Origin: Elysia chlorotica
Lineage: Eukaryota > Mollusca > Gastropoda > Plakobranchidae
Assembly (NCBI GenBank): GCA_003991915.1
Contig: RQTK01001118.1
Location: forward strand, 19,508 to 83,507
Reading direction: 5' to 3'
DNA length: 64,000 nucleotides
Part shown: one piece after another, positions 21,901 through 31,856 of the stretch
Layout: each line of letters begins with the position of its first letter
How positions within the stretch are numbered: position 1 is the first letter of the stretch
Made by a program: the position numbers and the translations under genes
The notes under the pieces: model-generated
The model's database searches: none
Told to the model about the DNA's origin: nothing
Seen by the model: the letters and a program-made list of their open reading frames with translations, nothing else

Positions 21901-24872
21901 TTCTGGTGAGTCAGTAAACATTAACAAATAGTTATTTTGAATAAAACAAGAAATAGATATACATATATCCACTTGACAAGCCTAAATGGTTCTCATTGCT
22001 CTCAACTTTTGGCTAACCTGTCCAAATATCATTGATTGATCGCTAAACATATTCTAATATCAGTTTTTGAAAAATAGTAAGTGATCTTATTAAAAGTAAT
22101 GTGAAATGCTTTGTCTTCAAAATCTTTATCATTAATATGATTATTATACCCATGCTGATAATGGTGATAATTTTGTTAGCAATAATAAATAAACAGTATT
22201 ACTATTTTATTAATTATATGTTTACATCCTACTTCCAGCTTTATTTTGATGGTGCCCTTTGACAGTGATGAACTGAAAGGCATTGTGTATGTATGGGTTG
22301 GTAAGCGTGCAGACCATGGGGAGGCTCAGATACGCCTCCTCTATCGTATGTACTACATGTTGGTAAATCTATCGCCCTCAGTCTCGGAAATTCATTGTAT
22401 GTTTTCATATTTACATGTTAATATTGGTTTTATACTTGATATATCTTTACTTGAATTATACTTGACATCCAGTGGATTATTTCAATTATTGTGTAAAGTA
22501 AATTTGCAAATTTGCTGCAAATAAATACACTGTTGTATATTATTCTATCACCTATGGTTTCATGGTCAAGTAATTTTTTCTTCCTTTTCTGCTGTTTTAT
22601 TTTTTTTTCTGTTTCATGACTAGTGGCACATTAATATTTGAATCCCCAATACACTGAAGTAGCTACATTGTTGTGGAACATCTTATTCTTATTTACATCA
22701 TCATTGTTGTCATTAGTACCATGTAGTGCTATGCTCCAGCGTTAATGATCTTACGTTTTGACACCTTTCTGTCTCTTGTTGCTCTCGGAGCTTCAGACAC
22801 ATACCTCTCTGTCTCTTGTTGCTCTCAGAGCTTCAGACACATTCCATGAAACTGCCTTGCCATTCCTCAGCCATGTCTTCTCTCTGTCTATCTATAATAC
22901 ACCTGCTGTCCAACATTTCAAGCTGTCAAGCTTCTTCTCATCACATGATCAAAAAGAGTGCTTGGTATTCATTTTGTTGTTGAAGGGAACCTTTTTTGTC
23001 TTATTTTTTTAAATATTTGTCTTTTTTCTTTCTGCTCATCAACATTGTGGAATTGAATATTTTTTAAATTTTGCGCCAACACACTTTAGGCAAAGAGGGT
23101 TACTTCTGAAGTAAAATGTTTAAACGATTTCTTCCCTCAGGATGGCTTCACAATCCAGATGATCAACGAGGGGGAGGAGCCTGAGAACTTTTTCTGGGTT
23201 GGGATTGGTGGCAAGAAGCCCTATGATGAGGTATAATTTATTGATTGCTTTTGTTATGACATTATATTGTATTAAGAAGAACCAAACAAAAACAATACTC
23301 ATTCGAAGAAAATAAGAGAAGTTTTAGGAGTTCAATCTTGATATTTCTTCTAATGATTATTTAATATTATCACTATTGGCAGCTTAATTTTTTTAGTTTT
23401 TTTAGAATGGTGAATCAATTCAGGTTATCAGATAAAATGATTGGTTTGCAAAACTTCTGAGTTGAAACAAAAAATGCTACCGGGACAGAATACTTACTGA
23501 TATTTTCCCATAAATAATCTATGACATCCATGTTTAAGTTTTAAAACTTTGTACTTGACCTTCTTAAGGTGACACTTCCTGCATTCTGAAATCTGAGTCA
23601 CCTCTGTCACTGTTTTTAACAAACATCTATATACTTTCATTAAATTCTCAATTTAAATATTTTATTTTGCAGGACTCTTCATTCATGCATTATGCTCGCC
23701 TGTTCAGATGTTCAAATGAAAAAGGTTATTTCACTGTGTCAGAGAAATGTGCAGACTTTTGCCAGGTAAGATTGGTTGGTTATAGCTGTTCACACAAATG
23801 TCACAAAGAGTGAATTAACTGGACAAGAAGTGTGGATAACTTAATTTAAAACTCATTTTGCTTGAATTACTAAATTCTCATAACTTTGAAGTTACTTTTT
23901 TTTTTTCACCTAAGAAAAATTTAGAAATCTAATTGTATTTAAACGGTTGAAAGATTTACTCTTTAAAATCTGACCACCCTAATGTAGTGTTTTTTACAAC
24001 AACAATAAAGAATTAGAGGTTGTTGTTTTTTTAAGAATATTCAGATATAGCCTCGTTGCAAACTGCAGGTGGAATATTTTGTTGGGAATGGAAACATTAT
24101 CTCCACAATGGTGTAAATATTATCCTATTCTCCAACTGCTAACTGATTTCTCCATAACTATCAATGCTTAAGAAATAGCTTTTGCTTTTGGATTTTTTCA
24201 GGATGATTTAGCTGATGATGATGTTATGTTGCTTGACAATGGGGAGCAGGTCTATCTGTGGGTTGGCAAGAAGACGAGTGACGTGGAAATTAAACTGGCC
24301 TTCAAGAGTGCTCAGGTAAAAAGAAGACAGTTTTGTTTATGAATAAAAGGACAATATTCTTTATGAATATGGGTTTCTTTTAATTCTGTAATTTTCAGCC
24401 TACTGGTTGGGTTGGTGTCAGTAAAATGGGATTGTCTGCAACATAAGTCCTGGCATTCCTGCACTGTCTCTATGAATAAGTACATATGACTATCATATAT
24501 AAGTCTTGAGACCTGTCCATGACATAGTCCAGTTGCTGAGATTGAGAAACCAACCTGCAAACCAACTTAAGACATGATAGATCTTCATCTCCTTATCTCC
24601 ATAGACAGCTATATTAAGTGAAAAATAGCAAGGGAACTGTTTTCATTTTTTTCTTCTTCTTCAATAAGCCTAATGTGGTTTTGTATTTCCTCTCTATGTG
24701 CATCTGACAGGTCTATATCGTCGTGAACTCCTTGTTCGTCCGTCTGTTGCCCCGCAAGCTGTTGCTAGCCATGAAATATAAGGAGAACAAGAAGTTCATC
24801 AAGTGTTTCCACGGATGGGGCAAGCACAAGGAAGTCAAGGACTTCAAATCATTACTACCCACCATATACTAG
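638..24872 (+). CDS. FLII: Flightless-1 homolog, actin-binding LRR-gelsolin protein (35 coding exons, complete)
   Basis: Spliced CDS of 3762 nt giving 1253 residues, close to human (1269) and fly (1256) flightless-1. Exons: 638-700, 2999-3106, 3348-3500, 3957-4042, 4691-4767, 5042-5126, 5715-5818, 6340-6456, 6685-6743, 6950-7107, 9423-9507, 9921-10074, 10936-11015, 11245-11318, 11689-11771, 12043-12093, 13674-13786, 14381-14566, 15224-15280, 15565-15680, 16045-16174, 16937-17021, 17932-18019, 18311-18424, 18765-18873, 19247-19330, 19818-19914, 20207-20387, 21043-21283, 21865-21905, 22239-22362, 23141-23230, 23673-23765, 24202-24315, 24711-24872. Phases agree at every junction. The start opens [12 protein letters not shown], as in the family. 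Family role: actin-binding gelsolin relative in cytoplasm and nucleus, and a nuclear-receptor coactivator. Intron 15 uses a GC donor. Intron 10 carries an inverted copy of exons 11-12. The last exon is less like human than the rest and ends FKSLLPTIY. Confidence 0.96.
701..2998 (+). other. FLII intron 1, CTAG-palindrome-rich, with a LINE 3' end
   Basis: Large first intron. From about 835 to 1860 it is packed with CTAGAT/ATCTAG/AGATCT and AGGCCT palindromes. At 2570-2878 it holds the 3' end of a LINE. No alternative coding exon was recognised. Confidence 0.75.
2570..2878 (+). mobile_element. 5'-truncated LINE 3' end with (TTA)n tail
   Basis: A frame around 2583-2780 reads [18 protein letters not shown] followed by [14 protein letters not shown], the C-terminal pattern (…AAPxxWNSLPxxL…) of CR1/Jockey-type reverse transcriptase ORFs. 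A stop precedes a short 3' UTR and a (TTA)n tract at about 2819-2876, which looks like the element's microsatellite tail. It lies in intron 1 of FLII, ending about 120 bp before exon 2. Clade assignment is uncertain. Confidence 0.6.
4229..4383. mobile_element. Short inverted-repeat element (MITE-like) in FLII intron 4
   Basis: About 155 bp bounded by AACTCTTTAAACC at 4229-4241 and its near-perfect inverse GGTCTAAAGAGTT at 4371-4383. The interior starts with a GC-rich block unlike the surrounding intron. The left flank reads TTAA and the right TTGA, so a TTAA target duplication with one change is possible. No coding capacity. Confidence 0.45.
5423..5595 (+). repeat. tRNA-headed SINE-like copy, FLII intron 6
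   Basis: Shares with copies elsewhere in the window a head with a degenerate B-box (GGTTGGAACCC), then TTTGTCCCCTACAGGTTGGG, GTCAGTTTTATGTGACCAGC and TGAGACAGAG. Best intact relatives are at 10212-10462 and 60903-61090, both on the minus strand. Confidence 0.55.
7571..8089 (-). pseudogene. Inverted duplicate of FLII exon 11-intron 11-exon 12 start
   Basis: The reverse complement of 7614-8089 matches 9421-9945 at roughly 95 percent by eye, including the exon 11 coding sequence, all of intron 11 apart from a 45 bp insertion, and the first ~25 nt of exon 12. It ends exactly at the AG of the exon 11 acceptor. A direct copy of the acceptor tract and first 22 nt of exon 11 (7571-7619) abuts it, so the left edge is a direct-then-inverted junction near an AAGCTT site. 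The two differences in the exon 11 part are synonymous (CCG/CCA, CTG/CTT). It cannot encode FLII in place and is non-functional as coding sequence. Confidence 0.88.
8205..8860 (-). mobile_element. RTE-like LINE ORF2 C-terminal fragment (degenerate)
   Basis: On the minus strand the frame from 8777 to 8217 reads [20 protein letters not shown], then [20 protein letters not shown], and ends with [10 protein letters not shown], typical of the region after the reverse-transcriptase catalytic core in RTE/L1-type elements. The frame continues upstream ([11 protein letters not shown]) but meets an in-frame TAG, so this is a dead copy. A (TGA)n tract at the stop codon is the RTE-style 3' end. It lies in the loop between the two FLII inverted arms. 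Confidence 0.72.
9798..9872 (+). repeat. 45 bp insertion flanked by a 15 bp target duplication, FLII intron 11
   Basis: CATTCCCCAAGCTCT occurs at 9798-9812 and again at 9858-9872, with 45 bp between. The inverted copy of this region at 7614-8089 has a single uninterrupted copy of the 15-mer. The insert is therefore later than the duplication, or was lost from the other arm. Confidence 0.8.
10212..10462 (-). repeat. tRNA-headed SINE-like element, FLII intron 12
   Basis: Most complete copy of the family. On the minus strand it starts with TGGCTCAAGTGCCGGA (A-box-like), then CCTGGTTATAAACCC (B-box-like), a body with GTCAGTATAATGTGATCAGC and TGAGACAGAGG, and a 3' part TTAGTGCTGATGTTGGACG. About 250 bp. 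Confidence 0.65.
11772..12042 (+). other. FLII intron 15 with non-canonical GC donor
   Basis: Exon 15 must end at 11771 (…GQIPG junction) and the intron begins GCAAGA, matching the GC-AG donor consensus CAG|GCAAGT closely. The acceptor at 12041-12042 is AG. No nearby GT keeps the conserved frame [14 protein letters not shown]. Confidence 0.85.
12094..13673 (+). other. FLII intron 16 with a GC-richer unexplained block
   Basis: A tRNA-like motif at about 12895-12975 (B-box-like GATTCGATCC) looks like the head of a different SINE. The stretch 13255-13500 is GC-richer than its surroundings and open on the minus strand. It was not identified. Confidence 0.5.
14160..14304. repeat. ~72 bp tandem duplication in FLII intron 17
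   Basis: Two adjacent copies share GTTTATTAATAAATAC, AGCAATACTTATATAG (second copy AACAATACTTATATAG) and ACAATGTTTTAAAAATTG. The copies differ at a few positions. Confidence 0.8.
15882..15927. repeat. Poly(T) tract in FLII intron 20
   Basis: About 46 consecutive T. It may be the poly(A) tail of an antisense insertion, but no element was recognised beside it. The exact length is likely polymorphic or uncertain. Confidence 0.8.
17093..17420. repeat. Two SINE-like copies in opposite orientation, FLII intron 22
   Basis: 17093-17265 is a plus-strand head and body (CAGCTCAGTCAGTAGAATC, TCCTGGTTTGCATC). 17290-17420 is a minus-strand 3' part starting TTTAACGTCCAAC and holding GGCTATATTATGGACGG. They meet tail to tail across a short GTT-rich stretch. 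Confidence 0.55.
22764..22842. repeat. ~41 bp tandem duplication, FLII intron 31
   Basis: The stretch CTGTCTCTTGTTGCTCTC(G/A)GAGCTTCAGACACAT occurs twice in tandem with one internal difference. Confidence 0.85.
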
Positions 24873-25356
24873 AAAAGTCTTTCTATTTGCATTTAAATTT
24901 ACATAGGGCTCAACGGAAAAGCAGGGGATGCCACCAAAAACTTCTTGATTTCCAAGGTGTAACAATTACACATCTTTCAAATAGGTACATTGTTTTTCTT
25001 TGGTTAAAAGAATACAGTATGCCCATTGATTGAACAGTTTAGTTTATGGGTGTTTTCTACACATTGTGCCTAAAATGCGACATTGTCTGCTTATCTGTTA
25101 AATAAATCTTTTAAATAAATCACATTTAGATTGTTTTATATCCTGGAGTTTTCACCAGTCCTTGCCATAATGTCCAACATTTTGTATTACCACTTTGGAA
25201 TCTGATAATCCTTCAACACAGAAGTGCTTTGTTTTTCTTTAACTGAAATGAACCTGTTTGTTAACCAAGCTTTTAAAGCACTACTTTCTTTGATGTTAGA
25301 AACATTTTTCCATCAATGTTTTTCAATAAAGTGTTTGGTGTGGATTTTCATTTTTT
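24873..25356 (+). other. FLII 3' UTR and candidate poly(A) signals
   Basis: AATAAA hexamers occur at 25101-25106, 25114-25119 and 25325-25330, about 230 to 455 nt after the stop. Any could end the FLII transcript. Nothing else recognised. Confidence 0.6.
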
Positions 25357-26308
25357 TTTTTTTTAATTAATGTTTTAATCTTACCAACTTCATGAAGTTG
25401 TGAGTTTTTAATGGGTCAGATGTGGTGCCAAACATCATTCAAGTTTTATGCAAAAAACAATGTATTTCAGTCTTGAATCTACACACTGCAGATGTAAAAC
25501 ATTGTTTTGTGAAGGAAAAGACATACTAGCTGTCCTTTAAGGGTGCTGTAGTATTACTCACTTTCTTATTGATATGTTTGAGATCTTAGCCTTGTAATTT
25601 TAAGGTCTTGAGTTCAGTACTGTGAAAATCACTTTGTAGTATTTTTGTATCCACTCTAGTGCAAGATTAATGCGTACAAGATCTAGCCAGAATAATGATG
25701 AAAGTCAATTACTATAGATTACAACAGTACTGGCTGAATTATCTGTGATATGGTGAAAGGCATAGTTGGACCGGAGAAATGTGTTGTGGCTATTCAAACT
25801 TATTTTTAAAGTTTGAAGTAAAAGAAGATTTTTTTTTTTTTAATTAATGTTTTAATCTTACCAACTTCATGAAGTTGTGAGTTTTTAATGGGTCAGATGT
25901 GGTGCCAAACATCATTCAAGTTTTATGCAAAAAACAATGTATTTCAGTCTTGAATCTACACACTGCAGATGTAAAACATTGTTTTGTGAAGGAAAAGACA
26001 TACTAGCTGTCCTTCAAGGGTGCTGTAGTATTACTCACTTTCTTATTGATATGTTTGTTGAGATCTTAGCCTCGTAATTTTAAGGTCTTGAGTTCAGTAC
26101 TGTGAAAATCACTTTGTAGTATTTTTGTATCCACTCTAGTGCAAGATTAATGCGTACAAGATCTAGCCAGAATAATGATGAAAGTCAATTACTATAGATT
26201 ACAACAGTACTGGCTGAATTATCTGTGATATGGTGAAAGGCATAGTTGGACCGGAGAAATGTGTTGTGGCTATTCAAACTTATTTTTAAAGTTTGAAGTA
26301 AAAGAAGA
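25353..26308. repeat. Tandem duplication, two units of ~480 bp
   Basis: Unit 1 runs from the T-tract at about 25353 to 25828 and unit 2 from about 25829 to 26308. They are almost identical: by eye I see two substitutions (CCTTTAAGG/CCTTCAAGG and CCTTG/CCTCG), a 3 bp TTG insertion in unit 2, and T-tract length differences. The T-tract marks the junction. No ORF of note. It lies just past the FLII poly(A) signals. Confidence 0.92.
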
Positions 26309-27588
26309 AATGTCTTTCATCACCTCTCATATTGTCTGAACTATGAAGAATCTACCAATGTTGTCCATAATTAATTTAATGTATTAATGAGCTTGGGCAC
26401 AAGTGAAGGCAGAGAATGTTTGTTTACATGATTACAAGATTATGTAAGCTGGCAAATGCAATGTCTGTTTTATACTCACTTGAGCTTCCAAATACTATTT
26501 GTCTGCAATGGATCTCATAAAGTTGTCGTTGAATTAATAACGTCAGGTTTTGTTTTTAGTTAATCATTTAAAAACATTTCTATGTTGTGTGAATCTTTTC
26601 AATAACATCAAGAACTTTTAATTATCTCAAATGTGTGTTGCGTTAAAATGGAATATTCATAATGCAAGTCCTGTTATTTTTTTTATCAAGATATCAAGAT
26701 CAAACTAAGGCACATTGTTAATTCTGCTCAAAGATCCGTTGAGATCTTGGATCTGATGTTAAATAAATTGCCAGTGTATGAGTTGGTGACCTCGCTAAAT
26801 CAGCCCTGAAAGACCAATAGAGTAATAATAATCTCATTTTCTGATACATTTATTAAAGTGTCAGTTTCAATATCACTAAAAACTACTGTAATCAAAGTCT
26901 TAATAAGTTTTTGATTAAATTCTCCTAAAATTATGACTGCTTGATGCTTTACATTTGAGTAGAAAATTGTTCATACTCAGTTTATATACATGTAGACCTA
27001 TGTAATATGTTTGCCAAAATATTGAGCTTCCTTTGAATTATGGTGTGTTTTAAATTTGGTACCCAATACTGAATTTTAAAAGTAATGTTAAATGATTTTC
27101 ATATTGCTACAATTTTTTTTTTAAGAAATGAAAAGAATGCCTGCTTAAAATCATACATGTACTTTCATTTTTTACTATAAGACAATCATGTCCTTTTTTT
27201 ATGTTAACAACAACATTCAGTAGAAAGACACTCATCATATTTTTCTTGTGTATCCCAATTTGTTATTGATAGATAATTGCAAAGTAATATACATGTAACT
27301 CTTAGAATATAAATCTGTTGAATGCACAAGCAAAGCATTTCCTTTATGTTTTTTATTTATTTATTACCTTTTGAAACATTACTTCATTTTTTTTACAATG
27401 AAATGAGTCATATCTTCACATTTATCATATATAAACAAATCCACAATGTTCGTAGATGTGTTGGTTTACAGCTGACTTTAAATATGAAAAAAAAAAGATT
27501 ATAGGTTTCGTTTTTGTCACCCGCCTTATTTTTATTATTATGAGTAAAACGAAAGATTGTGTGTGCAGTGTGCAATTACTTATGAAGA

Positions 27589-27635
<47 letters not shown>

Positions 27636-29226
27636 GCTACTTAAAATTGTCAAATTAATGTAATCATGATTTGGCACTCCTGGCCTCCCAGTGTTCAATA
27701 AATTACACCCTTATAGTCTCTTTTCTTTTCTTCTTTTCATTTTGAATTGTTTGAAAAGTCCATGCTTATTTTGAAGTTTGAGTTGGAGTTGTTTACTTGT
27801 ATATTTTATTCAATGCTTTTCGTATTTTTGCTCATAAATCCGTTAAACTTCCATCATTCTGGAAAGACAGAAGATGACAGGGGTTTTCTTTCTTTACCAC
27901 AAAATCGACGCATGGATTAGACATCAGGCACAAAGACACATTTGAGAAAATCAGATACAAAATCAAAGAATAGAAGCATAGATGTACTGGCATGATTATG
28001 TTGCAAGAATGTTTGACAACCGATGATCGTCAAGAGTTACCACTTAGTTACTGTTGCAAGGAGTACAAGGAAGAGGAAGAATGAGATGGAGAAGAAATTG
28101 CATGTTTTTGGAGGGTGGGTCAAGAGGGACTTCTCCATATAGTGAATCTGGTTATTCCAATCTTTTTTACTTAGATCAATTTTCTCACAATAATAATAAT
28201 AATAATATCAAGTATAGTAACAGCAACAAAAGCAGTAACAATGATTTTAACAATTATGTTAATGACAATAATACTTATTAATTACAATGATGATGACGTT
28301 GAGGATTTTGCTGGTGCTGTTGCTGCTGCTGATGATGATGATAATTGTCTTAGCAATGAGATAACGTCTCGAGGACTGATCAAACGATTTGAAATTAAAA
28401 GTTTGTTCTACTTTATTATCTGGCACTCTCACATTACTTGAATATATCGCCGCTGTTAACTCGTATAAATATATTTCACATGTACATGTTAAAGATGTTT
28501 GCTCTAATACACCGTACTTCGTATAGGTCGGTATCTAAGAGGAGAACAAGCATAATTTCTATATAGCGCTCTGTATACCTTAAACGGACTTAGGCTCAAA
28601 GAGCGACTATTGGAATACAATTAAAATAAATTTGAATTATCATTGTCACATCAATGATTATCACCATCTTCTAAACATACACATTATGATATTTCTATCA
28701 TAAATTATTCTGCACGCAATCTCTATACTGTGATAAACATTCAATTCTAGATTCTACAAATGTTTCCATGAATTTATACGAATCATAAATGTGGGACAAT
28801 ATGCTTTTAACTACGCCATTACACAGTGCGCGATGCGAGACCCAGAGTCTCTAGATTTATCTACAAAAATCACCAAATCTTCACTGGTGGTTAGAATTTA
28901 TGCAGAGGGTGTCTTAGCGTTTGGGTTTCTGCCATTCATAATACTTTACAAAAATTAGAGTCAAACTTGCGGTCTCGTTCCTATCGTCTATATCCAAATT
29001 TTACTTTCTGACAAATGAAGTTTATGACACACCGCCTCTCCTTCTGATCTGTACTCTTTTAAACAAATTCTCATTGGCTAAAATAAACAATTTTGTGGCA
29101 GGTGACCAACACTAACTTGTCGCGACTAGAATAGTAACGTAATGAATCATCATTCTCTAAACTATTGTGGACCCTTATAGTAGTAAATGAAATGTTATCA
29201 TAAATTATTCCACTTTGTCGGAAGAC
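26309..29226. other. Intergenic DNA between FLII and BRI3-like gene
   Basis: AT-rich. Holds (GT)n at about 27591-27633, an ATA tract near 28190-28206 and a possible badly decayed LINE C-terminus at 27900-28110. No gene recognised. Confidence 0.6.
27900..28110 (+). mobile_element. Possible decayed LINE C-terminal remnant
   Basis: Across frames and stops, pieces read WHDYVARMFDNR and GVQGRGRMRWRRN, resembling the GHxARMxDNRW…RGRPRxRW pattern of LINE ORF2 C-termini. Heavily frameshifted, so weak support. Confidence 0.3.
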
Positions 29227-29247
29227 ATGAGTCATGCTTTATAAATA
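29227..29247 (+). promoter_or_regulatory. AP-1-like site beside a TATA box
   Basis: ATGAGTCAT (contains the AP-1 core TGAGTCA) sits two bases before TTTATAAATA. The spacing is promoter-like, but no transcript start or ORF downstream could be linked. It is 2.6 kb upstream of the BRI3-like start codon. Confidence 0.35.
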
Positions 29248-29456
29248 CCTGGTGACATCGCGTGGTAGGTTGCATTTTGTCCCATTTGCGCACTATATAT
29301 TCTATTCTAAAGAATAGAGCAAGCCGCAACGTTAAGCATTACTCTCTCCTTTTGGTTGAAAGCCAATTTGAATCTAATTAGCGTTTACGTTTTCTAACTA
29401 CGTTCCGAAGCACCTGGTGAATTCACATTCATAATGTTGTTGTTATTGTTGGTGAT

Positions 29457-29457
<1 letters not shown>

Positions 29458-29542
<85 letters not shown>
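29458..29542. repeat. (TGA)n microsatellite
   Basis: About 28 uninterrupted trinucleotide units. The poly-Ser ORF on the minus strand is only this repeat. Confidence 0.95.
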
Positions 29543-29543
<1 letters not shown>

Positions 29544-29627
29544 GCCCAGTAAAACCGATAATATGACAGTAATGAATTATTGATTTATAAACTAAAGTGG
29601 TCCCCAGTACAACAATATCTCTGTCAC

Positions 29628-29690
29628 AATGCGATGCATATCTTGAACAAAAGAGTAGAATGCGATGCATATCTTGAACAAAAAGAGTAG
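29628..29690. repeat. 31 bp tandem duplication
   Basis: ATGCGATGCATATCTTGAAC plus a short A-rich end occurs twice in a row, the second copy with one extra A. Confidence 0.85.
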
Positions 29691-29707
29691 GCTACAGTTT
29701 AAAGAGA

Positions 29708-29803
<96 letters not shown>
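29708..29803. repeat. (GA)n followed by (GACA)n microsatellite
   Basis: Long GA dinucleotide tract then about five GACA units. The Ser/Leu-rich ORF on the minus strand is an artefact of it. Confidence 0.95.
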
Positions 29804-30339
29804 GAAGAGGGAAGAGTTACTGAGAAAGTATTACTAACAGGAGGAGAAAGACCGGTACAAATATCGTATATACATATGATTTGTGTGAAGAGCAAAATCC
29901 AAGTTATGAAACCAAACGCGACAATAATAGACCCGAACTCAATGCCGAGGGTCAGGAACAGAGGAACAATGTAGGCCTACGTTAATAAATGGACACCACA
30001 AAATGTTTTTTTTTTTTTTTTTGGCGTAGGCCTATATTTTTCCCCATAAGCGGATACTTGGACTTTCAGTCTGAATGCGAAATTTGCATTATTATTTTAT
30101 TTAACATTGAACATGGGCATAGTGATATTTGAATGTGTGTGTGTATTGGTGCATCTCAACAAAAATAAATATGATGAAATCTTTAACCATGTCTTAACAT
30201 TACAATAATACGACAGGAAGAGCAAATTAATTTTGACACAGTCACCCCGTGGAGTAGAGTGACTGGACTCATAATTTTGTACATCATTAAATAAACTATC
30301 GATGTTTCTCAGATTTTAAGTCGACTCGATATTCTGTTG

Positions 30340-31839
30340 ATCAACAATCACATGATTCGTCATTTTGCTTCCTCGTTCAGCTGATTGACTTGACTTGTAA
30401 ACAACAAACTCGGCGTTGAAAGAGATCACTGTATGTGGTAAGTTTAGTTATCTCTGGATTAAGATATACAATCTAAACATATACAAATTATTTGATATAC
30501 TTTTGGACGAATCGGATAAAACAACCAGACAAGGGCTTTGGTCCATCGGTATTCTTGTGAAGGTGAGGTGATTAGGCCTAGAGACTAGAATCTAGATCTA
30601 ATCTAGCAGAACATGGAAATACAGAAGAATCTTTTTAAACTAATTAAAATAATGAGTATTCCCTAACTGAGGATGTAATGAGCCCAAGGCTTTCTTTTTT
30701 TCCAATGGGAGATAGATAAAAAAATTCGAAGTGCAAACACCAGCGATTTCTGTCAGACCCATTACATGTATTGTTATGAGTCATGACAACAACAAATTAT
30801 GAATGATTGGATCAACAAACTATGTGGTCTCTCTAGACTGGAGGCAGAAGGACCGCGATTGTGGTCTCCCCAGAGTTTATCCTTTAATTAACACCCATAC
30901 CAACCCGCTTAAATTTGGTCTCCTATTTAAAGTCTATGAACCTGTTTTAACTTAAAGAGCCCTGTAGGCTATAATCATTTTTTTAAAATTATTTGTCAAG
31001 CTAACATGTTATTTTACCTTACCATGCCTGGTGATAATTTCTATAGTGATCTAGGACATTGGTGTATATAATAAAATTTAACTACACATGGATCTTTCAA
31101 ACTGCTGTATCCCCTTTACTTTAAACCAACCTGTTTATACAAAATTTGTATGCTTTTTTCACTCATAGAAATAAAGGAGTCCTCGTTGCTACTAGTTTAA
31201 TGTATTAAATGTCGTGGCAATCATGGGCTCATTATAGCCGTTACTGTGCTTACATGCCATAAAAACAAACTCACTCATGAACATAAAAATCAACCACAGA
31301 TTAGGCCTACTATTTCTCTGTAAGCGACTCCAAGGCTCATTTTCTTCCCCTCTCTAGTCTCTTTAGAACCCACACCATCTTTTCTTGTCTCCCAAGAGGC
31401 GGGCTCTTAGACTGTATTTAGATTCATAAATAAAAAATGTACAGTACTTTTTACCCCCCAAACATTTCTGACAATTCAAGTCTTTTCTGAGCACTTTCTG
31501 AAAGAACCTCATATATATCTGTTCAGTAAAGTGTTTTAGTTCTATGTAGCTACACAGTGACGTTTTACAAGATAGAGCAGAAAATTAAATCTTATCGAAG
31601 AGATTATGTTGCATTGTGAAGACATTTTTACTACTGATTTTCATTTAAAAATTAAAATTAATTTTTCATACTTGAAACAAGGGTTGTGATGTAACTTTGC
31701 CAAGAAAAAAGTATTGCAGAGTCAACCTAATTTTTAGAAAGTAAAATATATTTCATTCTTTAATCATATTTCTTTTAAATCGAGTATGGTGCCTTTAAAA
31801 ACAAAACCAAAAAAAGTATCTTTTGTCTTTCTTTTTTAG
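30340..31839 (+). other. Probable 5' region of the BRI3-like gene
   Basis: A GC-balanced patch at about 30340-30438 ends with TATGTG|GTAAGT, a good splice donor, and could be an untranslated first exon joined to the acceptor at 31838-31839. CTAGAT/AGGCCT palindromes cluster at 30570-30610. No coding potential seen. Exon assignment is inference. Confidence 0.4.
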
Positions 31840-31856
31840 ACCTCATCACCACCACC

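Larger units (their letters stand above)
10936..24872 (+). other. FLII: FLII exons 13-35: basic linker and gelsolin-like repeats
   Basis: Exon 13 encodes a strongly basic stretch (RKLRLRRRR), a plausible nuclear-targeting or nucleic-acid-contact segment. Exons 14-15 give a charged linker. From exon 16 (about residue 496) gelsolin-like modules follow: WEIENFLP and [15 protein letters not shown] (module 1), [15 protein letters not shown] (2), [19 protein letters not shown] (3), [15 protein letters not shown] with an acidic insert, CIVYFWQGR and NMGWLTFTF (4), [20 protein letters not shown] (5), then [11 protein letters not shown] and [15 protein letters not shown] (6). Module count is by alignment from memory. 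The linker between modules 2 and 3 is short, as in fly rather than human. Confidence 0.9.

Noticed and set aside
29443-29895. Poly-Ser and Ser/Leu ORFs on the minus strand
   Set aside because: Direct translation of (TGA)n and (GA)n tracts.
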